Origin: Pseudonocardiaceae bacterium
Lineage (GTDB): Bacteria > Actinomycetota > Actinomycetes > Mycobacteriales > Pseudonocardiaceae
Reading direction: 5' to 3'
DNA length: 17,554 nt
Assembly (NCBI GenBank): GCA_025937115.1
Contig: JAICSB010000020.1
Coordinates: 1-17,554, forward strand
The notes beneath the pieces were generated by a model that made no database searches, was not told the origin of the DNA, and saw nothing but the letters and a program-made list of their open reading frames with translations. The translations under genes and the position numbers were made by a program. This document shows positions 7,067-14,153 of the stretch, one piece after another. Each line of letters starts with the position of its first letter. The first letter of the stretch is position 1.

Positions 7067-7861
7067 TTGCTAGCGCGACGCAAGGCCCTGGTGACCAACG
7101 ACGACGGCATCGACTCGCCGGGCCTCGTTGCGCTGGCTGCCGCAGCGGTTGCGGCCGGCCTCGAGGTCGTGGTGGCCGCACCCGCGCGGCAGTCCAGCGG
7201 GGCCAGCGCCGGAATCATCGCGACGACCCGGCAGGGTCAGACGCTGATCGAGCGACGGCAGCTGGCCGATCTCCCCGGCGTCGAGGCCTACGCTGTGGAT
7301 GCTCAGCCGGCATACATCGTGCGCGCGGCGGTCCGCGGCTGGTTGGACCCGGCACCGGAGCTGGTCCTGGCGGGGGTCAACCACGGAGCGAACGTGGGAC
7401 GCACGATCCTGCATTCCGGCACCGTGGGAGCGGCGCTGACCGCCGGGTTGAACGGCTTGTATGGGCTGGCCGTGTCGCTCGACATCGGCTGGCACCCCAC
7501 CGGCGCACCGCACTGGTCCACCGTCGGGCACCTGTTGCCGGACGTCCTGGAATTGCTGGCTGGTGCTCCGCACGGCACCGTGCTCACGCTTAACTTCCCA
7601 GACCGGCCAGCCGAGGCGCTGGGCGAGATGCGCTACGCCGCACTCGCGGAGTTCGGCACCGTGCAGACCACCGTCGACCGGGTGGACGACGGTGAGCTGC
7701 ACCTCGCGCAGGTCGAGACGCAGGCTCCGCCGGCGGCGGGCACCGACAGTGCCCTGCTCGCGGCCGGGCATCCGACCCTGACCGCGCTGGAGTCCGTTTG
7801 CGAGGTATCCGGGCCGGCAATTCCGCAGTGGCTGGCATCGGCGATTCACCGCATCGGCTGA
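7067..7861 (+). CDS. surE: 5'/3'-nucleotidase SurE
   Basis: SurE is a metal-dependent phosphatase acting on nucleoside monophosphates and some polyphosphates, associated with stationary-phase survival. The TTG at 7067 has a strong ribosome binding site (GGATGGAGG, 7052-7060) and puts the family N-terminus LVTNDDGIDSPG directly in place. Expected metal ligands are present: Asp12 and Asp13, Ser43 (in PARQSSG) and Asn105 (in GVNHGANVG), followed by the ILHSGTVGAAL segment. Length (264 residues) fits the family. It starts 36 bases after the carboxylate-amine ligase and could share its message. The C-terminal third is more variable, which is usual. A long minus-strand frame across it is a shadow. 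Confidence 0.94.
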   Translation: MLARRKALVTNDDGIDSPGLVALAAAAVAAGLEVVVAAPARQSSGASAGIIATTRQGQTLIERRQLADLPGVEAYAVDAQPAYIVRAAVRGWLDPAPELVLAGVNHGANVGRTILHSGTVGAALTAGLNGLYGLAVSLDIGWHPTGAPHWSTVGHLLPDVLELLAGAPHGTVLTLNFPDRPAEALGEMRYAALAEFGTVQTTVDRVDDGELHLAQVETQAPPAAGTDSALLAAGHPTLTALESVCEVSGPAIPQWLASAIHRIG

Positions 7862-8001
7862 TTGCCATCTCGGTGCACTCGGTGGTCAACGCATATCGTT
7901 ACCTCGATTTATCGTGCCGGCGGTTGCGCGCTTCGCCGACGGTGAGGACGGTGGTACGTGGACGGCAAAGCCAGCATCCTTGAGACCCTTGGAGCCACAG
8001 C

Positions 8002-8400
8002 ATGTCCACTCAGATCAAAGACCACCGACGGGCCGCCGACGCTCGTGACGACCGGGACCCCGGGCCGTTGCACGCTTCCGCGGACATGACCGCTGAGCCG
8101 GTCGCCGCAGACCCGACCACCCAACGGGTGCAGGACTCGATGGTCCAGCTTGTGCGTCAAGGTCAAGACACGTCACTGAGATCGCTGCAGGTCTGGGCCG
8201 ATCTGGCCCGCAAGCTCGGCTCCACCGCGCTGAGCTCGCCCGCAGGCGCGACGATGGTCTCGCTCGCTCACGACCCGTTCGAGAAGCTGCTTGAGGCTCA
8301 GCGTCAGGTCGTCGAGGAACTCGTCGCCACTCAACGTCAACTTGCCCAACGGCTTTTCGACACGACCGCCACCGGCGGCGATGGCCTCGCTGCTCGGTAG
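8002..8400 (+). CDS. Small helical protein, phasin-like in character
   Basis: I do not recognise a specific family. The 132-residue product starts at ATG 8002, seven bases after GGAG (7991-7994). The first 40 residues are charged and probably disordered. Residues about 45-125 are predicted by eye to be two amphipathic helices separated by a Pro/Gly break (SSPAGATMVSLAHDPF), ending in FEKLLEAQRQVVEELVATQRQLAQRLF with heptad-like spacing. That layout resembles phasins, which coat polyhydroxyalkanoate granules, but the resemblance is only structural and no PHA gene is nearby. It stands 140 bases after surE and may have its own promoter. No membrane segment or signal peptide is seen. Confidence 0.7.
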   Translation: MSTQIKDHRRAADARDDRDPGPLHASADMTAEPVAADPTTQRVQDSMVQLVRQGQDTSLRSLQVWADLARKLGSTALSSPAGATMVSLAHDPFEKLLEAQRQVVEELVATQRQLAQRLFDTTATGGDGLAAR

Positions 8401-8427
8401 GCCACCTCAGCAGTAAAACCCTCAAGC

Positions 8428-8443
8428 CGGCCGATTGCGGCCG
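8428..8443. repeat. Short GC-rich inverted repeat downstream of the helical protein gene
   Basis: CGGCCG occurs at 8428-8433 and again at 8438-8443 with an ATTG spacer, giving a 6-bp hairpin 28 bases after the stop at 8400. It could be a weak terminator for the 8002-8400 gene. There is no T run, and CGGCCG is itself palindromic, so chance occurrence is possible in GC-rich DNA. Confidence 0.35.
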
Positions 8444-8583
8444 CGGGAAACGGCGTGCAATGACGCGGCCGTGCCCTGATTAAGCATGCGCGAGTCCCGA
8501 CGTTTCGGTGAGATAGCCGTCTGCACCGCTCAATGGGACCTGCCGGTAAACAAAGACCACGAACTCAGAAAGGTAATTTCGCA

Positions 8584-8850
8584 ATGAGCAATTCCCTGAA
8601 TCTCGCCCATCAATGGTGGGACACCCTCGACCAGACCGACCGTCAACGGGTCTGGGATGCCCGCTACAGCTACCTGTCCGGCGACCTCGTGGAAAGCATG
8701 GCCAACGCCGGCGTGCCGGTGGTCAGCGATGGCCGTTGGTCCTGCGTCAGCGTCGGACCCACCGGTTTCACCGTGCCGATCGCCGTCCAGCAGCTCCTCG
8801 AGCGGCTGCCGCAGGTCCCCGACGAAGACAGCTCACTTTCCGTTCCGTAA
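8584..8850 (+). CDS. Unrecognised 88-residue protein
   Basis: I do not recognise this protein. The ATG at 8584 is preceded by AGAAAGG (8567-8573) with a 10-base gap; a longer frame from ATG 8533 lacks such a site. The product is compact and globular in composition: a helix-like start (LAHQWWDTLDQTDRQRVWDARYS) rich in Trp and Arg, a middle segment SGDLVESMANAGVPVV, then beta-like WSCVSVGPTGFTVPI and a final amphipathic helix VQQLLERLPQVP. There is no signal peptide or membrane span. It follows the phasin-like gene by 183 bases on the same strand and overlaps the 3' end of the convergent PLP-enzyme gene by 18 bases. Good codon bias and a ribosome binding site support it as a real gene. Confidence 0.75.
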   Translation: MSNSLNLAHQWWDTLDQTDRQRVWDARYSYLSGDLVESMANAGVPVVSDGRWSCVSVGPTGFTVPIAVQQLLERLPQVPDEDSSLSVP

Positions 8851-10041
8851 GTCGGGCGTGGTAGGCAGGGGGAGTGCGTTGACCAGCCGGTCCAGCTCGT
8901 CTTCGGTGTTGTAGTAGTGCACCGAGGCGCGGACTAGTTCGGACAGGCCACGGCGCGGCAGATCCAGGCGGGCCGAGCTGGCGACGGAAACGCTGGTGTT
9001 CACCCCCGACTCGGCAAGGCGGCGCCGCACAGCCCGTGCTGGGACCCCGTCGACGGTGAACGTGACGATCGCACAGCGGCGCAGGCCCTGATCGTGCACG
9101 TGCACCCCGTCGAGGGCTGCCAGCCGCTTTCGCAGCGTTTCGGCTAACGCCGTGACGCGTGCTTCGATGGCATCGAGTCCCCAGGACAGCGCATAGTCGA
9201 TGGCGACCCCCAGGCCGATCTTGGTGGCGTAGTTGGTCTCCCAGCTCTCGAAGCGCCGCGCGTCTGGGCGGATCTCGTAACGCTCCGGAGCGGTCCACGT
9301 GGCGGCGTGCATGTCAAGAAAGGGCGGCTCTAGCTGGTCGAGAAGCGCGCGACGTACGTAGAGAAAGCCCGTGCCGCGTGGACCGCGCAGGAACTTACGT
9401 CCGGTCGCGGAGAGCAGGTCAGCACCGATGCGATCGACGTCGACGGGCAGCTGGCCCACTGACTGGCAGGCGTCGAGCAGGAACGGTATCCCAGCCTCGC
9501 GGGCGACCGCGCCGACCTGTTCAGCGGGGTTGACCAGCCCACCTTGGGTCGGCACGTGGGTGATCGCGATGAGCTTGACCTCGCCGCCGCCACCACCAAC
9601 GCGGCGGCGCAGGTCGGCGACGCTGAGCTGGCCATGCTCGTCATCGTCGACGACTTCCACGACCGCGCCAGTGCGGCGCGCGACCTGAAGGAAGGCGATG
9701 ACGTTGCTGGCGTACTCAGCGTGGGCGGTGAGGATGCGTTCGCCCGGCTTGAACGACATGGCGTAGAAGGCCATATCCCAGGCCCGGGTCGCATTCTCCA
9801 CAACCGCGACCTCGTCGACCTCGCAGCCGATCAACCGAGCGATCGCGGTGTACGTCGCCTCGGTGTGCTCGGCGGCCGCATCAGCGGCCTCATACCCGCC
9901 GAACTCGGCTTCCCGACGTAGATGGGCGATGACCGCTTCGGTGACCTGCGCCGGCGGTAGCGCCGCCCCAGCGTTGTTCAGGTGCGCCACCCGACTTACC
10001 CCTGGGGTATCGCGCCGGGCACGGTCCACGTCGAAGGCCAC
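8833..10041 (-). CDS. Class V aminotransferase-fold PLP enzyme (C-S lyase/epimerase-like)
   Basis: A PLP-dependent enzyme of the class V aminotransferase fold, 402 residues from GTG 10041; the frame stays open to 10197, but the family N-terminus (RVAHLNNAGAALPP) begins at residue 18 from GTG. PLP-binding residues are visible: Asp190 and Gln193 in LLDACQSVGQLP, and the Schiff-base lysine Lys216 in SATGRKFLRGPRGTGFLYVR. The His in AITHVPTQGG fits the family. The pattern EAEFGGYEAAD near residues 45-53 also occurs in EgtE-type hercynylcysteine sulfoxide lyases and isopenicillin N epimerase-like proteins, so a C-S lyase is possible; cysteine desulfurase is less likely because no catalytic Cys loop is seen. 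It sits alone between the small 88-residue gene (convergent) and the lipoprotein gene (same strand, upstream). Confidence 0.88.
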   Translation of the reverse strand: MAFDVDRARRDTPGVSRVAHLNNAGAALPPAQVTEAVIAHLRREAEFGGYEAADAAAEHTEATYTAIARLIGCEVDEVAVVENATRAWDMAFYAMSFKPGERILTAHAEYASNVIAFLQVARRTGAVVEVVDDDEHGQLSVADLRRRVGGGGGEVKLIAITHVPTQGGLVNPAEQVGAVAREAGIPFLLDACQSVGQLPVDVDRIGADLLSATGRKFLRGPRGTGFLYVRRALLDQLEPPFLDMHAATWTAPERYEIRPDARRFESWETNYATKIGLGVAIDYALSWGLDAIEARVTALAETLRKRLAALDGVHVHDQGLRRCAIVTFTVDGVPARAVRRRLAESGVNTSVSVASSARLDLPRRGLSELVRASVHYYNTEDELDRLVNALPLPTTPDLRNGK

Positions 10042-10214
10042 AACACACCCTATTCGCTGGTATACCCACGAGCCTGCACGTATCGCCTGAGTGCTCTCAG
10101 CCTCCCGAACTCCACAGCGGAGTCGCTCGGCCGACCTTGGACAGCACTGCTGTGCAGTTCGGGAACATGAGGGCTGGTGCGAATGCGGCGCTGGCAAGGG
10201 TTGAGCTAAAACGC
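10042..10214. other. Intergenic region between two minus-strand genes
   Basis: It carries the upstream region of the PLP-enzyme gene and, near its far end, the inverted repeat 10103-10164 that follows the lipoprotein stop codon. A weak ribosome binding site (AGGG) precedes the GTG at 10041 on the minus strand. I see no clear promoter hexamers. Confidence 0.5.
10103..10164. repeat. 15-bp inverted repeat with one mismatch
   Basis: TCCCGAACTCCACAG (10103-10117) is the reverse complement of CTGTGCAGTTCGGGA (10150-10164) except for one base; the loop is 32 bases and contains a smaller palindrome (CAGCACTGCTG, 10143-10153, partly in the right arm). It lies 51 bases after the stop codon of the beta-helix lipoprotein, so it may be its terminator or a processed 3' structure. 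No U tract follows on either strand. Confidence 0.6.
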
Positions 10215-11348
10215 TCAGCTGGGACTGTTGTGTTCGACTTGGGAACCTTGCCGGGACGAGTTGTCGATGTCGACGGTGGGTTTGCCGTCGGCTGTGGTGT
10301 TGCCGACCACAACGCAGCCGTTCGAGCCGTCGATGATGATGATTCCACGGGTGATGTTGGGCCCGGAGATTTTGTTGTCACGGAGCTCGACGTTGGGCCA
10401 ACGGCGTATGTTCACGGCTTGGGCACCGTTGGACGCGCAGGTATTGCCGATGAAGCTGATGGATGGGCCGCTGGTCGGGGCGGCGTGGTTGCCACTCTGG
10501 TCGCCGGTGGCGATCAGACACTGCGCATCGACGTTGCGGCAGGTATTATGCGCGATCACGACGTCGTAGGTGGGTGGGCCGTTGCTGTCGTAGGTTTGGA
10601 AACAGTCGGGGTGCGGCGGGTTCGCGTAGCCGGTGGCGGAGATGTCTGTGATGGTGTTGTCAGTGATTCGGTGACCATTGCCGAAAAAACGCATTCCGTC
10701 TGCGTCGCCATTGTCGCGGGCCACTGTCCCACTCACGGTATTGTTTCGAACCGCGATCTGGCGCCCGCTGATCCAGATTCCGGCGGTGGCGACATGGTGC
10801 ACCGTGTTGTCCTCGATGATCGAGTTCTCGCACGGATTGCAGGTGATCCCACTTCGCTGGGTGTCTTGGACGGTGTTGTGCCGGATGGCCAGGTCGGTGC
10901 CGTTGGCGAAGAGACCGTCGCCGCCGACGACCGTGAAACCCTCGATGATGACGTGGTCTGCCGAGACGTGGATGTTGCGCACGGTGGCCCCGTCGGCGAA
11001 GAGTCTGACCGGCGCGGCCGCGGAGCCCGGACGGTTCATCGTCACGTCGGTGTCGGCGAGGTCATGGCCGGTGAAGCACACCGTGGTCCCGGGGGAGGCA
11101 GCATTCAGGGCCGCCGGGACATCGTCGGCGCGGGTAACCGTGCGGCGGCAGTCGGGCGCCCCGCTTTGGTTCGGAGCCGGCTCCGCATTTGGGCTTGACG
11201 GGCTCTGGCCGGACCCTGGATTCTGACTAGCTGGAAGGTTCTGGCCAGCCGAGGGGCTCTGGCCCGTGCAACCGCCGACGAGCAGCAGAAGACCCAGCGC
11301 GGTCATCCAGACCCTCACCATTCGGCGCCGCCGCGTCACCGGTGCCAT
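10215..11348 (-). CDS. Right-handed parallel beta-helix lipoprotein
   Basis: A predicted secreted lipoprotein of 377 residues from ATG 11348. The signal peptide has a basic n-region (TRRRRMVRVW), a hydrophobic core and lipobox V-G-G-C with Cys27; ATG 11321 would also keep a signal peptide. A Ser/Pro/Gln/Asn-rich linker follows (residues about 28-65). The rest shows pectate-lyase-like coils: repeated x-N-N/D-T-V/I units spaced about 22 residues (IRHNTV, IEDNTV, VRNNTV, ITDNTI, IAHNTC, IGNTC, LRDNKI, VGNTT), the pattern of right-handed beta-helix proteins that bind or cleave polysaccharides. Six or more cysteines suggest disulfides outside the cell. The enzyme activity and substrate are not determinable. 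It is divergent from the PrsW gene, sharing a 121-base upstream region. A long plus-strand frame across it is a shadow. Confidence 0.88.
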   Translation of the reverse strand: MAPVTRRRRMVRVWMTALGLLLLVGGCTGQSPSAGQNLPASQNPGSGQSPSSPNAEPAPNQSGAPDCRRTVTRADDVPAALNAASPGTTVCFTGHDLADTDVTMNRPGSAAAPVRLFADGATVRNIHVSADHVIIEGFTVVGGDGLFANGTDLAIRHNTVQDTQRSGITCNPCENSIIEDNTVHHVATAGIWISGRQIAVRNNTVSGTVARDNGDADGMRFFGNGHRITDNTITDISATGYANPPHPDCFQTYDSNGPPTYDVVIAHNTCRNVDAQCLIATGDQSGNHAAPTSGPSISFIGNTCASNGAQAVNIRRWPNVELRDNKISGPNITRGIIIIDGSNGCVVVGNTTADGKPTVDIDNSSRQGSQVEHNSPS

Positions 11349-11469
11349 CACCCGGAGTCCCGGGACAGAGTGTTCACCGGAGCAGGGTATGGCCCCGCGG
11401 TCGTTGTCGGCGTAACCCACCGTCGGCATGTCGGATTCGTATGGTGGGCCAAGGGGGAAGAAGGTGGTC

Positions 11470-12273
11470 ATGACCACCCAGCGGGATGGGATGGACACGA
11501 GCAACCGGACCCGTGTGACTGCAACGCGGCGCTGGGCATGGCTGCCGGTGCTGCTGGTGGGTGTTGGGATGTTCATCGCCGTCCAGCAGGCTCTGGTGAT
11601 CACCGGAAATCCAACATTGGTGCCCTCGCTGCTCGTGCTCGGGGCACTGCTGATTCCGGTGACCTTCGTGGTTTACATCGACGGTCGAAACCCGGCCTAT
11701 GACCTGCCGCTGAGCGTTCTGTTGAGCTGCGCGCTGCTGGGTGGCGTGCTGGGATCCTCAGCCGCCAGCGTGCTGGAGTTCGACACCATGCGACGGCTGG
11801 GTGATCTGCCGACGGTGTACATCGCGCTGATCGAAGAAGCGACCAAACTCCTGGTACCGGTCGCGATGCTGATCTTCACGCGGTACCGGCGCAATCCTGC
11901 CGACGGGCTACTCATCGGAGTGGCGGTCGGGATGGGTTTTGCCGTGCTGGAGACCTTGGGCTACGGATTTGTGACCCTGCTGGCCAGCGGGGGGAACCTG
12001 TCCGACGCCGAGGGGCTGTTGTTGCTGCGTGGCATCCTCAGCCCGGCTGGGCACGCCGCCTGGACCGGTCTAGCCGCTGCGGCGCTGTGGTGGGCCCATG
12101 CCCAACGCTGGAGACCACGCGGGCTGGCCGCCGTGGTCGGCACCTTCGTTCTCGTGGTGATCTTCCATACCTTCTGGGATGCGGTCGGCATCTGGTACGG
12201 CTACCTCATCATCGGGTTCATCAGCCTCGCCCTGCTGCTACGCCAAACCCACCGCACCGTTCTCACCAGATAA
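11470..12273 (+). CDS. PrsW-family intramembrane metalloprotease
   Basis: A polytopic membrane protein of the PrsW family, whose Bacillus member cleaves the anti-sigma factor RsiW. From ATG 11470, preceded by GAAGAAGG, it has 267 residues; ATG 11428 adds 14 with no site. About eight hydrophobic segments are visible. Conserved catalytic and metal residues of the family are all there: EEATK (Glu122, Glu123, Lys126), a Glu in GFAVLE (Glu161), a His in SPAGHAAWTG (His195), and HTFWD (His233, Asp237). No sigma or anti-sigma gene is adjacent, so the substrate is unknown. It converges on the MT0933-like gene with a 16-base gap and is divergent from the beta-helix lipoprotein. Confidence 0.9.
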   Translation: MTTQRDGMDTSNRTRVTATRRWAWLPVLLVGVGMFIAVQQALVITGNPTLVPSLLVLGALLIPVTFVVYIDGRNPAYDLPLSVLLSCALLGGVLGSSAASVLEFDTMRRLGDLPTVYIALIEEATKLLVPVAMLIFTRYRRNPADGLLIGVAVGMGFAVLETLGYGFVTLLASGGNLSDAEGLLLLRGILSPAGHAAWTGLAAAALWWAHAQRWRPRGLAAVVGTFVLVVIFHTFWDAVGIWYGYLIIGFISLALLLRQTHRTVLTR

Positions 12274-12289
12274 GCAGGCCCACCGACGT

Positions 12290-12493
12290 CTACTCCGGCG
12301 GCGGACCCTGCTCGCCGAGGCGGCGCTTCAGCTGCTCGCCGCCCTTGTCGATCAGATCGGAGTGCTTGCCGCCGGTCCTCTCATCGGCGTAGCCCTCCGC
12401 CTTCTCGATGCCCTGCTCGACCTTGTCCGGGTGCTTGCCGGCCATTTCCTGGGCCTTCTGTGCCAACTCGCCGATCTTGTCACCGAGACCCAC
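12290..12493 (-). CDS. MT0933-like antitoxin-family small protein
   Basis: A 67-residue hydrophilic, lysine/glutamate-rich helical protein resembling the MT0933-type (Rv0909-like) family annotated as antitoxins. The pattern of short helices separated by Asp/Gly turns is visible in AGKHPDKVEQGIEKAEGYADERTGGKHSDLIDKGGEQLKRRL (written here in pieces: KHPDKVEQGIEKA, then YADERTGGKHSDLIDKG). The GTG at 12493 follows GAGAGGAG with a five-base gap, which is the best ribosome binding site for it; ATGs at 12511 and 12520 lie inside the palindrome upstream and lack a site. No toxin gene is next to it. A perfect palindrome sits just upstream. It converges on the PrsW gene and is divergent from the dehydrogenase. 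'Antitoxin' is a family label rather than a demonstrated role here; stress-response general proteins (CsbD-like) look similar. Confidence 0.8.
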   Translation of the reverse strand: MGLGDKIGELAQKAQEMAGKHPDKVEQGIEKAEGYADERTGGKHSDLIDKGGEQLKRRLGEQGPPPE

Positions 12494-12511
12494 GATGTCT
12501 CCTCTCGACAT

Positions 12512-12530
12512 CCGGCACACGGTGTGCCGG
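12512..12530. promoter_or_regulatory. Perfect 19-nt palindrome upstream of the MT0933-like gene
   Basis: CCGGCACAC (12512-12520), a central G, and GTGTGCCGG (12522-12530) form a perfect dyad. Its near end is 18 bases before the GTG at 12493 and a few bases before the ribosome binding site on the minus strand. It is a strong candidate operator for a dimeric repressor, or a leader hairpin that could mask translation. It lies in the divergent region shared with the dehydrogenase gene, so it could control both. Confidence 0.6.
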
Positions 12531-12720
12531 TCGGTATTGGCTACCCCCGAACCACCCGCCGACTCACATCACGACCGAAATTAACCCGGCTGGGGGGTGG
12601 CGGCGGCTTGGCGCAGCGACCGGGTGAGCCGGAGGGTTCATCCGGGGACGTCTGGGGAACCTGGATGACACGGCTGAACAGGGCGGCACGTGCCCGACCA
12701 ACGGTGAGGTGAACGAGCGG

Positions 12721-14133
12721 ATGGCAATCACGACGACCAACCCCTCGACCGGTGAGACGCTGCGTACCTTCGAGGCTTTGACCGATGGGGAGATCGACGC
12801 GCGGATCGCCAGGGCAGCGGCCGCCTTTCATAGCTACCGGAAAACCACCTTCGCCCAGCGCGCTGAGTGGATGCACGCGGCTGCCGGCATCCTGGAAGCC
12901 AAAACTGAGGACATCGCCGAGCTGGTGACCCTGGAAATGGGCAAGACGCTGAAAGCCGCCAAGGCTGAGATAGCGAAATGTGCTGCTGGTGCGAGGTTCT
13001 ACGCCGAGAATACGGAGCGTTTTCTTGCTGACGAACCAGCCGACCCGGAGTCGGTATCCGCCGCCAAAGCATATACCCACTGGCAGCCGCTCGGCCCGGT
13101 GCTGGCTATCATGCCGTGGAACTTCCCGTTATGGCAGGTAATCCGGTTTGCCGCACCTGCCCTCATGGCGGGCAACGTCGGACTGCTCAAGCATGCATCC
13201 AACGTGCCGCAAACCGCGTTACGGCTTCAGGATGTGTTCCTAGAGGCCGGTTTCCCGCAGGACGTCTTCCAGACCTTGCTCATCGGTTCCGACGCCATCG
13301 AAAAGGTGCTCACCGACACCAGGGTGGTGGCCGCGACCTTGACCGGCAGCGAGGGCGCTGGGCGATCCGTCGCAGAGATCGCCGGCCGTGAAATCAAGAA
13401 GACCGTGCTGGAGCTCGGCGGCAGCGACCCCTTCGTCGTCATGCCCTCCGCCGACTTGACGCGTGCCGCCGCGGTCGCAACTACCGCGCGCTGCCAGAAC
13501 AACGGGCAGAGCTGCATCGCCGCGAAACGGTTCATCGTCCATGCCGATGCTGCTGAGGAGTTTCAGCGGCGTTTCGTCGAGAACATGTCGTCGCTCGTTG
13601 TCGGAGACCCCACCGACGAGCGGACCGACGTCGGGCCGCTCGCGACCGAACAGGGTCTGCGGGATGTCGAAGAAGTGGTGAATGACGCCGTCGGTAAGGG
13701 CGCCCAGGTGCTCTGCGGCGGGCAGCGGCCGGATCACCCAGGCTGGTTCTACCCGCCCACCGTGATCACCGGGGTGACACCGGATATGCGGATGTACCGC
13801 GAAGAGGTGTTTGGTCCGGTTGCCCAGCTCTATGCGGTGCCGGACATCGACGCGGCGATCCGCCTGGCCAACGACACCGCCTTCGGGCTGGCGTCCAACG
13901 CATGGACCGGCGACCGCGCCGAACAAGCCAGGTTCATTGACGAGCTGGAGGCTGGTCAGGTCTTCATTAACGGAATGACCACCTCATATCCTCAGCTGCC
14001 GTTCGGTGGGGTGAAAAATTCCGGCTATGGGCGTGAGCTTTCAGACCTCGGTATTCGTGAATTCTGCAACGCCAAGACGGTGTGGATCGGCAACCCTCAC
14101 ACAGCCGACGCTGGGAGCCCGCCGACCGAGTAA
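12721..14133 (+). CDS. gabD1: Succinate-semialdehyde dehydrogenase (NADP+), GabD1-type
   Basis: An aldehyde dehydrogenase oxidising succinate semialdehyde to succinate, part of GABA degradation and the mycobacterial 2-oxoglutarate bypass. The 470-residue product from ATG 12721 (GTG 12709 would add four) aligns by eye with M. tuberculosis GabD1: ITTTNPSTGET start, MPWNFPLWQ, LTGSEGAG, catalytic Glu231 in VLELGGSDPF, catalytic Cys265 in NNGQSCIAAKR, and the C-terminal NGMTTSYPQLPFGGVKNSGYGREL. Such closeness supports the specific call, although close ALDH relatives can use other aldehydes. No gabT is adjacent. The gene is divergent from the MT0933-like gene across about 230 bases and converges on the methyltransferase, with a 20-base gap. 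Confidence 0.9.
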   Translation: MAITTTNPSTGETLRTFEALTDGEIDARIARAAAAFHSYRKTTFAQRAEWMHAAAGILEAKTEDIAELVTLEMGKTLKAAKAEIAKCAAGARFYAENTERFLADEPADPESVSAAKAYTHWQPLGPVLAIMPWNFPLWQVIRFAAPALMAGNVGLLKHASNVPQTALRLQDVFLEAGFPQDVFQTLLIGSDAIEKVLTDTRVVAATLTGSEGAGRSVAEIAGREIKKTVLELGGSDPFVVMPSADLTRAAAVATTARCQNNGQSCIAAKRFIVHADAAEEFQRRFVENMSSLVVGDPTDERTDVGPLATEQGLRDVEEVVNDAVGKGAQVLCGGQRPDHPGWFYPPTVITGVTPDMRMYREEVFGPVAQLYAVPDIDAAIRLANDTAFGLASNAWTGDRAEQARFIDELEAGQVFINGMTTSYPQLPFGGVKNSGYGRELSDLGIREFCNAKTVWIGNPHTADAGSPPTE

Positions 14134-14153
14134 CAGGTGGCACGGCACCCCGG

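Noticed and set aside
7070..7849. A 259-residue minus-strand open frame opposite surE
   Set aside because: No motif or ribosome binding site; surE motifs are complete on the plus strand.
10137..11198. A 353-residue plus-strand open frame opposite the beta-helix lipoprotein gene
   Set aside because: Its translation is a Val/Gly/Asp-rich sequence without domains, and the opposite strand has a signal peptide and a clear beta-helix repeat. It is a shadow frame.
11372..11378. Single GTTCACC as a PHO box near the PrsW gene
   Set aside because: Only one unit is present with no second copy 11 bases away; isolated six- to seven-base matches also occur inside genes (for example near 8998).
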